Source: Phaeoceros laevis (lineage: Eukaryota; Anthocerotophyta; Anthocerotopsida; Notothyladales). Taken from it: DNA of 53,566 nucleotides. The notes under the pieces were generated by a model, which was given only the letters and a program-made list of their open reading frames with translations, did no database searches and was not told the origin of the DNA. The position numbers were made by a program, and so were the translations under genes. The stretch spans positions 1 through 53,566 of the forward strand of contig JBNGIQ010009617.1 in NCBI GenBank assembly GCA_049999765.1. Reading direction: 5' to 3'. Positions 18,960-30,900 of the stretch are shown in pieces (within the stretch, counting starts at the first letter, position 1; each line of letters begins with the position of its first letter).

Positions 18960-19598
18960 ACGATGATCTCGCACTGTGTAACGCAAGGCAAGCTGCAACA
19001 ATGTAACGGGAGCCAGGTTAGTCCACATGTTCCTGAGCCTATGAGCGAGGCTGCCACACTGAACAGCATCCACCAACAATGGTGTGCCCACCATATGCTG
19101 TACTACAGTGAAATCCTGCCTGACTGCTTCCCTGGTATCGAACTGGGCTGGTGTATTCTCCAAGATGTAACCAGCTGCAGGGTTATGCTTCTGCATCCAC
19201 CCAATGATGCGGACCATGTCAGCAAATAGTCCTGAGTGCATGTCTTCCAACCCTTGGCCTGTCCCAGCTTGAGAGAAACCTTGACATTCCCACCCAGCGA
19301 CTAACAGATGTACTGCTCCGAGCAGCTGTAGGTGCTGCTCCTGAATGAGTCTCACATCTGCTGGCAAGGTCGTAAATGCTGCCTTCCAGGCTGAGGTCGC
19401 AAACTGTTGAGGGTACCTTTCATGCAATTGGTGAAGCCGACTTTCTGCCACCACCCTCGCTTGTGGGCTAATATCGCAATAAACATATTTCTTAACCCTC
19501 ATGCCGGACTTAAGCAGTGCCTCCAACCCTGCAGCCATACCCCCAAAGAGTTCTACCAGAGTAATGCCGTCCTCAGGTGGCTGCCAGTGAATGGGCAT
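18957..19598 (-). CDS. C5-cytosine DNA methyltransferase-like, truncated, 213 aa
   Basis: Would transfer a methyl group from S-adenosylmethionine to cytosine. Visible motifs: I, ELFGGMAAGLEAL (16-28), the SAM site; II, YCDIS (40-44); IV, AGWECQGFS (101-109) with candidate catalytic Cys105 (ECQ in place of the usual PCQ); VI, ILENTP (145-150, ENT in place of ENV); and VIII-like HRLRNMWTN (186-194). The target-recognition region and motifs IX-X are missing, as the ORF stops in the hairpin at 18894-18959. A full catalytic domain is about twice as long. Methyltransferases of this kind carried by retroelements are known in some algae and other protists. A Myb-like gene and a Harbinger relic lie beside it. 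It is probably a mobile-element relic rather than the plant's own MET/CMT/DRM gene. Confidence 0.7.
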   Translation of the reverse strand: MPIHWQPPEDGITLVELFGGMAAGLEALLKSGMRVKKYVYCDISPQARVVAESRLHQLHERYPQQFATSAWKAAFTTLPADVRLIQEQHLQLLGAVHLLVAGWECQGFSQAGTGQGLEDMHSGLFADMVRIIGWMQKHNPAAGYILENTPAQFDTREAVRQDFTVVQHMVGTPLLVDAVQCGSLAHRLRNMWTNLAPVTLLQLALRYTVRDHR

Positions 19599-19918
19599 GC
19601 AATGTAAATGCGCTGTAAGGGATCAACATTGGTAGGCCGGGCATGTTATCGCTAGGCTGTGTCCTGGTGGACCTCCACAAGTGCCCTCTGTTACACCCCT
19701 GGGGCCAACCAGGAGAAGACATGCGCAAGTCATTAATCTGGACAAAGATGTCGCAGAGACGACTAGTCGAAAACAGGCAAAGCAAGGAAGGCGACGGAAT
19801 AGGGTGGCAAAGGAAAGGGCTCGAAAGCATCCAAGGCACAGCCTGGCAAGGGAGATTCTCAAGATGCAGGAGGAAATGAAGATGATGTATATATGTATGT
19901 ATTCCAGTATACTGCTGG

Positions 19919-20938
19919 AATACCAGGCATGATGGTGAGGCCACCACTCGTGGAGTCGGGCAGCAGGGTATTCAATGGTCTGATCACCAAATTGTTAAAC
20001 ATCACATAAGAGGCCAGATGGAGAAAGCATTCAATGAGGCTCCTAAGACAGGTACAGAACAAGATTTTACTCTTTCCCTCTTGTCTTTTTGTGTGATTCA
20101 TTCTAGTGTACCGGACATGCTCAAGTATGACAGTGACCCCACTTTCTCAAGATGCTGACTTCCTGGATTATACCATGTACCTTCCTTGCATGCAGTACTG
20201 TACCTTCCATGCACACTGTACCATGTGCCAGTATCCCATGATGGCCCCACATTTTGCAGCTCTAATATTTTAATGTTTGTACTGGATGGGTTGTTTTAAT
20301 CTCTGGGATACAGTATGCACCAAACTGTATAGTATATGCACAGATTTCGACAAGGACTTAGAGGCCTGTAGACAAAAGTACAAGTCACTAATGAAAGATT
20401 ATAGGAAGGACAAGGCTCAAAAGGAGACTAGTAGGGCTAGTAGATCCGACAAATGCAATTTTATGATGAGATGGACACTTATAATGGAAGACGGCCGTCG
20501 GAGTCTTGTCATACTCGGACAAACTCTCTGCCCATTACAGGTGGGGAAACAAATACGACTCCGGATTATGGGAACAATGACAATGTAGCCTTGGATGCAT
20601 CCATTGGTGAAAACTTGCAAGGGCTTGGAAAGGGTACTGGAACAAGTACAGTAGAAGGCATACCACCAGGGCTAGTAGAGCCGGGCACAAAGACACCAGC
20701 GAGCGATACATCAAGTCTCACTCCCAATAGCAAGTTTGATGGCACAGCACTTATGGAGTGCATGGTCTACAGCGTCCAGATAATGGGGAAAATGACACAG
20801 CATACCGAAGTTTTATGTTAGGAAATCAAGAACACAGAAGGAACTAGAAATGTGTCACTCGTAGAAGCCCTGAACGACATACTTAGCACGGTAGCTACGT
20901 CATGCTTGGAAATACTCAAGGTGGACAGACAGTAGCTA
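19919..20938 (+). pseudogene. Myb/SANT-like (trihelix) protein, frameshifted
   Basis: Exon 1 (to 20051) encodes WSDHQIV...QMEKAFNEAPKT, the first helices of a Myb/SANT-like domain. After a 292-bp GT-AG intron (20052-20343) exon 2 continues in phase with FDKDLEACRQKYKSLMKDYRKDKA and SRSDKC. A one-base shift near 20455 is needed to reach FYDEMDTYNGRRP, the usual end of this domain. The tail is Gly/Thr/Ser-rich. TAG at 20819-20821 interrupts, yet the same frame runs on to a stop at 20938. Such proteins are the second gene of PIF/Harbinger transposons, where they help the transposase enter the nucleus and bind DNA. A Harbinger transposase relic lies 1.1 kb away in convergent orientation, which fits. 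Confidence 0.65.
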
Positions 20939-20972
20939 CGTCATGCTTGGAAATACTCAAGGTGGACAGACA
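20891..20972. repeat. Exact 41-bp tandem duplication
   Basis: Two identical copies, 20891-20931 and 20932-20972, starting GTAGCTACGTCATGC, at the 3' end of the Myb-like gene. Confidence 0.95.
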
Positions 20973-21156
20973 TAGTTCAGTTGACTTAATGACAACATGC
21001 ATTTGTCTACTCTGTACTAGAACTTGAGGCCTCACTTGCAGCCTCAAATAACTCAATGACTTTTTTTTTCACTCGTGCTCTAAACAAAGATCGAGAAAAG
21101 TTCTTATCCTTGCAAGTCTTCTTTGTAGGTGGCTTTGTGAACTGTCCCACGTTATC

Positions 21157-21424
21157 TGTGGTAACCCACTTGTTTTCTTACCTATCTTTTTTTGGTTTGT
21201 TTATTGATTTGCTTTAAAATAACGGGAACGTACTTCTTTGTAGCTGGNNNNNNNNNNNNNNNNNNNNNNNNNNNNNNNNNNNNNNNNNNNNNNNNNNNNN
21301 NNNNNNNNNNNNNNNNNNNNNNNNNNNNNNNNNNNNNNNNNNNNNNNTGTGGTAACCCACTTGTTTTCTTACCTATCTTTTTTTGGTTTGTTTATTGATT
21401 TGCTTTAAAATAATGGGAACGTAC
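21157..21424. repeat. 77-bp direct repeat on both sides of a 100-N gap
   Basis: 21157-21233 and 21348-21424 are identical but for one base. The N run 21248-21347 has the standard length used for gaps of unknown size. Either a real tandem repeat or an assembly artefact from overlapping contig ends. Confidence 0.9.
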
Positions 21425-21639
21425 GGGTTAATATTTATCTCTTACAAAAGGATTACGTTTGGAATAGTTTAAGTGTTGACATCACTGCTGGACGTCAGCA
21501 CTAACCAAATATGACGTCCTGTTGAGGAGTGATGTGAGGAGTGTTAACCGACTACGTAGGGAGGAAGAGCTTTTCTTTCTCTATATTTTCCCTTTTTCCT
21601 TTTTCCAAAATGGATTTGTTTTGATTGCAAAATAAGGTC

Positions 21640-21810
21640 CTAAAGTTTAACTTCCTAACCCATGGTTTAACTGTGGTTAGATTAGTTAACCCAAGTTAGT
21701 TAATTTACCCGGGGGTTGAGTTAATTAACCCTGGTTGAGTTAATTAACTCTGATTAAGTTAACTAACTAGATTAGGATTTTAACTAACCATGGTTAATTT
21801 AGTTACTTTA
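21640..21810. repeat. Low-complexity GTTAATTAAC/GGTTAA region
   Basis: Repeated, partly palindromic GTTAA and TTAACC motifs (GAGTTAATTAACCCTGG and variants). No gene between 21425 and 22086. Confidence 0.7.
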
Positions 21811-22086
21811 GTTTACCTCGCGGTAAGATGTTTTACCATTTTACTATATCCTTTATCCATGCATGGCTGGGGTTTGGAGAGGGCTGGGGTTTGGTCCATA
21901 CATGAGGGTTGCCATGGCCATGACCATGGCATGCATGTGACATGCTATATTAGATGTTTTCTAACTATGGGGTGGTGTGAAAACGGAAAATTCCACAAAC
22001 CCTTGTCCACCACTCCCTTAAACCCCATCCATTCTCCCCCAAACCCTCTCTCTTGCATATTTTACAATTTCCAGGTCTGGCTAAGG

Positions 22087-23179
22087 CTAGGGAGACGCGC
22101 GCGGTAGTGAGAAGGGTGCGGCATCTCGGGCACAAGGAGCCAAGGAAGGTGGCACGATTTCCTGGACAGCATGTGGTGACAAGGTGGCTGCAAGGGAAGT
22201 ACCTGGTGGGTTACTGGTGGTGACCCGGCAGACATTATCCTCATGTGTTGAGCCATCGTCAAGTGGTTGTGCTTGTGTACCACTTCTCCTTCGCACACCA
22301 CTCAACTCATATAAAGCATTACGTGCAGCTCGAGCTGCTTCCTGCCTCCGTCTACAAGGATTACCTTCTTGCTCCAACATAAGTCCTTACTCGCATCTTC
22401 GAACCAGTCCTCATCAAACCATCACCGTGAATGATGTACATGTTGTGGAACACCATACATGCCAATACTATAGGAGAGACATTTAACAGTCTCATGTCAA
22501 TTCGTTTGAGCAAGATACGAATCATAATCCTAAAAGAGACACTTGACATTCACTAGGGGATACCTCGTTTGGCTTCAAACTCCAAGGTATAGTGTTCTAT
22601 CTATTGAGAGGATGGGCATTTTATATACCTGTCATGTACAGTACTCCTCTGATTGCTTTACATACATTAAGCACAATACCTTGCACAGTCGAAGTGCCAT
22701 AGCCATACAGGTCAGCAATTGTTGACAATTTATCCCCACCGATCAAATGTAGCAAAGTCATGGATACCCGGACATGGACTGGAATAACTATCCGATTAAC
22801 TCTGTCAACCCTTTGTATGTGAGGAGCAAGTGTACAATTGCAGATATACTCAAAAGTTTGTCTACTTACTCGCTTCATGTTCTTTGAACATCTCCGTTGT
22901 GTAGTATCCCATGAGACTATTGTGAAAATAAGATTGTGAGCATTGCACCACCCGGCGTCGGCGTCGGCGATGTCGTCTTTGAGCCTGCTCTTGCACTAGC
23001 AAAATGGTGGCTCCCATATGTAAATAATTCATTATGGCCACACAAGATGTAACATGACTTTGATAATGGAGGAGCATGGAATTTGAGGTTGCTTCTAATG
23101 ACATATATACGGCTAAACTCATCATGAAGTGCATCATAATAACTACATCCGAAAATCCATAATACCGAGAGAGCACCAC
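22087..23179 (-). pseudogene. PIF/Harbinger transposase, catalytic core deleted
   Basis: Three blocks in order on the minus strand. Block 1 (about 23179-22871): Arg-rich tract then SYFHNSLMGYYTTEMFKEH. Block 2 (22878-22621, one-base shift): RVSRQTFEYIC...IPVHVRVSMTLLHL and YGYGTSTVQGIVLNVCKAI, the N-terminal helix-turn-helix region of Harbinger (DDE_Tnp_4 family) transposases. Block 3 (about 22530-22087): ILLKRIDMRLLNVSPIVLACMVFHNM and a later ALYEL, the family's C-terminus. The roughly 150 residues with the DDE triad that should lie between blocks 2 and 3 are absent, and stops fill the join. It cannot be active by itself. Confidence 0.75.
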
Positions 23180-23523
23180 ATCATCACTTCACGCTTTTCC
23201 CTCGGGCCACCCTCGCGCGAAAGCAAACGAATGCGAAAGTGAACGAATGCACGGAAGACGTGAAGAAGAGGAGCCTACAAGTAACGTGATTACGATTTTG
23301 CTTTGTAAGAGGAGTGGAATTTGGCGGGCGGGCCCAGCGTGGACACCGCCGTAATAAAAAAGAACCGGCCTTGTGAAATAATACTCCGGCATGTTGTAGT
23401 GCTTTGGGGTGCCACGCGCCTAAAAGAAGGCACACGGTGACACTGTCATGCCTGATATAAGTCAGGCCATGTGAAACGAGCGTAATGGGTATTAGCGATT
23501 GGGCATTGCCGATATGCTGGAGC

Positions 23524-23561
23524 ACATCAGCATGCGGCGTGCTACAGCCGCATGCTGATGT
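23524..23561. repeat. Perfect 15-bp-arm hairpin
   Basis: ACATCAGCATGCGGC (23524-23538), eight-base loop, and its exact complement (23547-23561). It directly precedes telomere-like repeats. Confidence 0.9.
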
Positions 23562-23563
23562 CC

Positions 23564-23612
23564 GGTTTAGGGTTTAGGGTGAAGGGTTTAGGGGTTTAGG
23601 GTTTAGGGTTTT
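23564..23612. repeat. Interstitial TTTAGGG telomere-like repeats
   Basis: About six GGTTTAGGG units with two imperfect ones. This is the plant-type telomere repeat, here internal. Confidence 0.85.
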
Positions 23613-23652
23613 GAGTATGATTGAGACAAGAACCTTGGAGCATTCATCTCAC

Positions 23653-23952
23653 CTCTAGATATGCGCCCATCGTTTCCAACTGCTGCAAAAGCAGTCGAGC
23701 TAATGGCTGACCACTGAACATCTGAAATGCTCTCGTTAGACGATTGGAAAACAAGCAGAGCCGTTTCCTGCATACAATGAAAAGTTGCATCAGCTGGATA
23801 CGATGGGCATTATGTAAAACTTTACACGAGAAGTAGAAGTAGTAGAAACAAGACTCTTGAAGGACTCACCTGATAGACGGGGCCACGGTACTCTTCATTA
23901 TATGAACGACTACACTTGTCCTCTTCAGTGCCAACCACATACATGCTGAGAG
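23653..23952 (-). pseudogene. Axonemal dynein intermediate chain fragment (WD40)
   Basis: Two exons on the minus strand. About 23952-23870 encodes MYVVGTEEDKCSRSYNEEY then RGPVYQ before GTGAGT. 23767-23653 encodes LLVFQSSNESISDVQWS then STAFAAVGNDGRIS before GTGAGA, after an acceptor TATGCAG. Both are in phase 0. The VGTEE-x-K...CS-x-SY...GPVY pattern, followed by DVQWS...FAAV-x-DGRI, is that of DNAI1/DNAI2-type intermediate chains, which tether outer-arm dynein in cilia. The WD repeat normally between these blocks is missing and no neighbouring exons are recognised, so this is a relic. It implies a genome with motile cells. Confidence 0.55.
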
Positions 23953-24145
23953 CAGCACCAGCCAGTACTTGGTTAGGGGATGAAAGCCCTGTTAGAATGC
24001 AAGGAGAACCATTACAGTTTACCCTTTGCTACCTGGCATCACGAGGAGAAAAGTCAAAACACAACCCTATAGACGGCCCCGGGATATGAAAGGTTGTGGC
24101 TGTGCTGCTTTTTACTGCTTTTACTTCACTTGGCACCAGCTTACC

Positions 24146-24768
24146 ATGGTGAAGTATCCTCCACGCCCAAGCAGATCTATCATACTAGCATAATGCTCAT
24201 TCTCAGGAGATATGTTGTGATCTCTGATCATGACATTGAAATAGGTGACACCTTGGTCCACTAGGCCAGCATGACTGCATGCAGAGAGGAGGGAATTTTA
24301 GACATGTGACACCATTTGGCTTCCCATCTGCCAGCTGCATTTCTGCGTAACATCCCAGGACTGCTTCCCAGCTGTCCCCCTGTCAGACCTAGCCAGCACA
24401 TATATAATGCGTTACATGACACCATATCCGGCTGAGGCAACAGGCTGCAGGCGTTCTGAGCTTCCACCATACTGGCACATCTCCCGTAAGCATGAATCAG
24501 ATTGCTTGCCAGAAGAGTTCTCAAGTATTTCCTGGCTGAGACAAGAGAGTGATGAAGCTGCCTGCACAAATCCAAGCTTCCTGTTCTGCTGCACGCATGC
24601 CTGTAGGAGGGACACAAGAGTGATCTCATTTAGACTCGAGCGCAACTCCTTCCTCTGTACAGATCCAGCTTGCTGCTCTTGGCATTGTTGGGCATATGTT
24701 GTGAGGATAGAATTCCAAGACACCACACTGCGGTGGGGCGCCCCATGAAACACACTCCGGGCATCCAC
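24146..24768 (-). pseudogene. PPR protein (PLS class) fragment
   Basis: PPR proteins bind organelle RNA. Reading down the minus strand, MDARSVFHGAPHRSVVSWNSILTTY (about 24768-24690) is a classic PPR motif. SLLQACVQQ, LASNLIHAYGRCASMVEAQ and PDMVSCNALY follow, partly in another frame. Then come SHAGLVDQGVTYFNVM and ISPENEHYASMIDLLGRGG (about 24270-24146), the conserved end of PLS-type PPR proteins. At least two frame changes and the lack of a full repeat array mark it as a pseudogene. Confidence 0.75.
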
Positions 24769-24784
24769 AAAGCTCCCACACTTC

Positions 24785-24905
24785 AGGCTCCATGTTCACA
24801 CCAACTTCAGTTCCACTGCAGGTGCCAGTTTCACTGCATACCATCAGTTCCAGTGCAGGTTCCAGTTTCACACCAACTTCAGAGCAGGTTCCAGTTTCAC
24901 ACCAC
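24785..24905. repeat. Imperfect minisatellite
   Basis: Variants of CAGGTTCCAGTTTCACACC and AACTTCAG recur about four times. It lies just beyond the 3' end of the Roco gene. Confidence 0.7.
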
Positions 24906-24981
24906 TGTTGTTTGCCACAAACAAACATAGTAAACCGAGCACGGGTCCACTGTACAGCTGTTTTCATTTTGGAAACATCCT

Positions 24982-27900
24982 TTAGGGAGGCGCATCTATC
25001 AAGGTATTGTTGTCCTTCCCCCGTGTACGGCACCTTTGACATACCCAACCAAATCTTGACAACATCCCTGCTGCATTATATGCATGATCCAAGTACTCAA
25101 CCCTATGGAGGTGAAATTGACTGGTGATGTCATCATTCTTCAGAAAGTGGTGCAACTGTGATAATTCAAATACTTCACTCCGCGCAGAAAAATGAGGATC
25201 GTTGAGCTTGATGTCATCCAACACTCTTGCCATAGCCTGTGAACTTAAAGAAACAGTCTTACCTGCAAGATCGTTGTACTCGGGAACAATCCTCCCTAGA
25301 TGTGCCCCTACTTGGAGGCCAGCTTTCACCAACACGTAGAGAACTTTGAAACTCCATAGAACAACAAATCGCAGAGTCTCTTGGTCTGGTTTGGTAATGG
25401 TGAGATCACGACCTGGCTGGTTTTCCACATGATGCATCTTAGTGCGGTCTTCGCACATAAAATGCAACTTCAATGCCTTTGCAACTGTGAGGAAGGCTAC
25501 AAACCTCCGACCCATCCCCACACCTGCTTCTGACAAGTACGGAAACCTAGGAAGTTTTGTATTTTGAGAGTCTCGCAGAAAGCCCATAATCTCATTGAAG
25601 GTGTCTTTCATTTGTTGTTGATGTAGCTTCAATTCTCTGACTACACTAGGACCTATACTTGACAGGATATCTCTATGCTCATCAAGGCGGCCGTGTATAG
25701 CTTTGAATTCCTCGCGCAAAGTTCGCTCCATAGCTTTGAATCCCTCATGCATTTCCCGTCGCATGGTGGGTTGTTTCTGTAAGTCATTGGGTTGCCCGCT
25801 GTCGGAGTTACCCTCATCTAAACCATCTTGGGGAGTATTTCCCATGACTTCCATGACTTCACACACAGCTTGGGTTGTTTCATCATCCACTTCAGCCAGA
25901 GATGCCACCACCTTCCTCAATACATCCTTCAAGGCTTGTGCATCCAACAGCTCTACAACTTTACTATACCCTGCATTGAAGTTTGAGGTTTGAGGCCAAC
26001 AATGTTGATAACGCCATTCCTCGTAGGAGGCATCTCCAACTGTTGAAGTAGCTGAAGAGTCGGGGGACAAGATGTACTCAAGCAATTTATCCTTCAAAGT
26101 CTCCACGGAAACTGCATCTCTCCGTAGGCATGGTGTTATTGAAGCTCCAACACACTCGGGCCTTATGATGCACTGTACAAGGTTGACACCAGGACAACCT
26201 CTGGGAGTGGCACAAAATGCTTGGATCTCCTGGATGATGTATTTTTGCACCAAAACCCAGATCTCATTTTTGGAGTTTGCTGATCGAACCAGAATATCAA
26301 CAAACATAGCATTGTCCTCTCCACTACTCTCCACCACAATCTCACAACCAGTTATTCGTGCACGCAACAAGTTATACCTGTTGTCATATTGATCCAAAGT
26401 CAACTTGTGAACTTCCGCCAACGCCTTCCGTAGACAAACCTTGCAAAGAAAAAACACTTTTTAACTGCATATCAACTTGAAATAAATATTTGAGTGCACA
26501 CAAGACCCTGCCGGGACGTTAAGCAATAAACACACACACACATTGTATGCATGTATACACAAAAGCTGGCTCCTTAACTAAGCACTGATCAAAACATAGT
26601 AAATACCTGTAATCTGGGAAAGAACCCGGCCGTAAGGAATTTCGTGTCTTGTGCACTGCATTCTAATCGGATTCCTACGGTGGTAGGCTCCACAACCCTT
26701 GGAAGTGGAACTTCCCATTTCAGGTGAAGTTCCTCTCTTGTTGAAGTGTTGATCTCAGGGTCTAAGCCCTTGAAGCAAGAAAGCCACATGGTGTTCTTCT
26801 TGGTTGCTTGACTAGCTTCTACTACCTTGCTCCCATCCGCAAGAGAGCTCGGTACAAAGTAGCGCACTCCTCCAGATATAGGAGAATTGATGTCATCCTT
26901 GTAGCATAGCTCCAGCTCCATTAACAATTGCAAAAGGTCAGTTGCTGTGAATCCAGGACATGGAGGCTTGCTCACCTTAAGAAAATTTGCAAGTTTACGC
27001 TTAAGCTCGAACTCTTCAATGAACCCATCTATTGTCTCGGGTAGGAACTTAGCGCCATGCATGTCCGCTCCAGATCTCATAAACTTTGAGAGGAAGACAT
27101 TGCTTAACCAGTTTGGATTCACCACCACAAAATCAAGACGCGGAAAATAAACAATACTTCCAACATCGTGTAAACATGCAGCCACAGCAGCCCTTGCCTT
27201 GGTCACATAATCTTCCACAACTTTGCCAACAATTGTACGTTGGTCTTGAAACAAGTGCTTAAGGTCCTCCACTTGCTCGCACATCTTGTAGAAGTCCACA
27301 AGTCGCATCAAAGGCACCACTTCCGCTTTGGGGTTCATTGTCAACTTTGCTAGTGCCATACTCATGTCCCCACATGCCTTGAAAACGGGAGAAAGTTTAT
27401 TGTGCAGCAAATCTTTGAACTCGTTGAAGAAATAGTCCACCACGGGTTTTACACTTGATGTCGAATAGGCAGTCACAACTTTACACTCCAAAATTTGGAG
27501 CACACCTTGGAATTGGAGCCTTAACCATCGACCACTTGTTCAGCCCAGCTAATAACATCACCTTCACTGTACTCGGGCTGAAGTCGGTCTAAGTTGGTGA
27601 TAACAATGCAGATTGTGGGTAACACATGCCCTTGGCATCGAGAGTTAGATGCTATAAAGCGGAGCCAATAAAGGAGCATTTTGCGGAAATTCTGCGTAGG
27701 CAACATAGCATCACCATTTCCACTGCTCAAGCCGTTACTCTGAAGTGGGTCGTAGACGAAGACAAACATGCAAGCCTGGTTGGTGTTGGGAAAAATGCAG
27801 TCATGCAAGGCATGGTACTCCTTCTGACCAGCCATGTCCCATACGGAAATCTGCATGCCATCATCATTTCGGAGAACTTGTATCTCAATGCCTTCTGTGC

Positions 27901-30900
27901 GGGGCCTAAGCGATCGAAGGCCCCATTGCCCCAACATGAATGCTCCAAGTCCCCCTGTGCATCCGGCCTGGGACTGCTGGTTGCAGCGCACCATGGTTTC
28001 TCTCAATGTGCTCTTCCCTGCGTATGGAGGGCCACAAAGAAAAAGACGCCCTGTGGAGGGTTGAGCCAAGGGCAGCTTTTCCTTGAGAACCTTCACGTAC
28101 TCTCTTTGCTGCTTGTTACGCCGCAACGCTTCTTGCACTAGTGGGATCTTGCCCTTGTCGCTCAGGTCGGTTGCTTCCAAACCCCGAATCTCTTCAATGG
28201 TTGTGTTCACTTGCAATAATTGCATGAGATCACGAAACATTGGCTCAAGGTCGTAGGAGCCCCAGGTCTCTATGTGTAGCACTTTGAGCACTTCATTCCT
28301 TTCAAGTGCCCCGAAAATCTTCCGCCACTCCTCCGGTTGAAAAGGGACATCATATATCTCAAGGACACCGAGGGCGGTGGTACTCTGCTGGACACCAAGG
28401 GCAATGGTACTCTGCTGGAGCAATCGAGCAAGAATGTCCGCAAGCCCCTTATTTGGCTTCCTTCCCCCTTTCCACAATTGAAGATGTATCAAAGTCGGGT
28501 GATTAATGAGGCCTTGGAGAAGAATGGCTGTTGGTCCATCCAATTCTTCCTCACCCACAGCGACAGTACGGAGGTTTGCCTCACCCACAGAGAGAGTCCG
28601 GAGGTTTGTGTCGCGCTGTAATGCAAGTGACAAAGAAGTAGCTCCGCTCACACCCATCCCGACGTTGCAAATCCCCAGCGCGGTGAGAGAAAATGCAGCG
28701 CTAGTAGTAGGGCCGCTAAGGAGTTGTACTACGAGGTGAGCCCCTGCATCTCTCAGCTCTCGATTGTGGCTAATGTACAGCTCCATCTCAGTGATAGATA
28801 TGCTCCTCCCCATACGGTTGGCCAACAAGGCCTGGATAAGGTGACGCAATCCGCTGCTCTTCATTCCAACATTTCGCAACGAGATCTTTCGCAGGGTCGC
28901 ACTGCAACCGGAAACGACTATGGCCAGCTGTGCGCATCCAAAGTCAGAGCCGAAGCCAAAATTCCCGTCCAACGTCAACTCCTCCAAGATAGGGCTGGAC
29001 TTCAGTCCGGAGCACAAAGCCTCCACGTCCTCGCAATCTTCCTCCTCAACCACGTTATCTTCGGGTAATTGGATGGACTTCAAGGAGGCGCAGGAGCCCA
29101 TGATGCTAAGCACCCGTCGCCTCATGGTAATCAACTCCTTGCTTCTCTGGCTCCGGGCCACGCATATGAGGGACAACTCGTCCATCCAGTCCTGACGGGT
29201 AATGCGTGCCATCCTGGATGCGCCAGCTGGTGCGCTCAGCTCATCTATGAGCCTCTTCAGCTCAAGTGTACCGCCCGTGGAAGCTGTGCACGAGCTACAA
29301 GAGCAAGTGAAGTAACCCCTGGATCCTACCTCTAACCGGTTTCCTCTCAAAGGAGCGTCATCTATGCGTCCAATACAAAGGTTCGGTCTCGCTGAACAAA
29401 GCTGGTGCAGATCATCAATCACGCGGTGGTTCAGAGTTGTGGAGCCCTGGATCCGCAAATAGGAAAGTCCTGTTCCTATGTTAGCACCTAGGGCCTCGAA
29501 AATGCAGTGCCATCCATCTGCAGAAAAATGAGCATCCAGCAGCCACAGGTTTCTCAGACTGGTGTTGGTACGCAGCCTTTCTGCCAGCACTTCAGCCAGA
29601 CCGGCCTCCTCCTTGGGGCAGAATAACACAAGCTCGGTGGGGATAATGATTGGCGATGAGCTCGTGAGAATGGTCTTCAAGATTGGGTCTCCCCCAATTT
29701 GCAATTTTTGCAAAGACGTGTTTTGTGCCAATGCTGCAGACAGGCGAGTAGCTCCAGCCACACTCAGCCCTGTCCCGCTGATTCTAAGCTCGCGTAGTCG
29801 ACACGCCGTGCCGGTGTGGCCGGTGAGGAGCTGAGCGAGCAGCTCTGCTGCTGCAGCTGACCCTTGTTCATCATCATTTGTCAGGCACTCGGGATTGCCT
29901 CCCACATCCAAGAGTTCCAGCTGAGATTGACCGTTGGCAAGCAGCGTCCCTAGAAGCAAACACAATCCTGTCCCTTTCATGCCAACTTGCCACATGCTCA
30001 GAGTCTCCAACTGGCTTGTGCTGCTGCTCAGGGCCAAGATGTTACTCACGTGCTGGCACCCGAAGTCGGATCCAAAGCCTGAGTTGTTGTTCACCGACAG
30101 ATGTTCCAGGACCGTGTTGGAAGCGAGGCCCTGGCACAGCCGCTCGACCTCCGACTCCCTACTGATGTTGCAGGCGTCCAACATCACCCTTTTCAGAGAA
30201 GGGCACCTCCCGATCAGCCCCAGCACCAACAGCCGGAGTTCCCACAACATACTACTACCAACAAGTGGACGCTCCGGATTCAACCGAAACATGTTGCCCA
30301 CGGCAGCATGGTCCGGCCCACTTAGATTCACCTCCTCGATACTGGGTGGCACCGCCGTGAGCGCAGCTATCAGCGGGCGGAACTCCTTGGGCAACTGCTC
30401 CACATTCAGTATTTCGCCACCTCTACCCTCACCCATGCTGTCCCGGCACGAGGAACACGTGCAATAGAAGAACCCGCTTGATTCCAAATTTCTTCTAGTT
30501 CCCTTCAAAGGAGCATCCCTTATCTCGCCAATCGCAAGGGCTGGGTTCCTCGCAAGAAGCTGATGCACATCATCCATAACGCTGTGATCCAGCGTTGTGG
30601 AGCCCCTTAGAGACAAGAAAGACAAGGTTGAAATGGCGCCAAGGGCCTGGAAAATGCCGTTCCATGCCTGTGTGGAAAAGTGAGCCCCCTCCAACTTGAG
30701 GAATGTCAGACTGGTGTTGGTGCGCAGCATTTGAGCAAGGGGCTCAGCCACCTGGCTCGCCTCCTCCTCCTTGGAGAACAATAAAGTAAGCTCGCTGCAT
30801 CTGCCCAATGAGCTGACAATGACGGTCAAGATAGGGTCTTGGCCGCCGCCAACCTGTAGTGTCTGGAGAGCCTTGGCTCCCAATGCGGCAGAGAGAAGGG

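Noticed and set aside
21157-21424. LTR or biological tandem repeat around the N gap
   Set aside because: The 77-bp copies meet the gap on either side, and duplicated contig ends explain this at least as well.
26440-27530. Intron to explain the Roco frame change near 27528
   Set aside because: The two frames overlap within a few bases and no GT-AG pair of workable length exists; the real intron (26606-26440) is separate and in phase.
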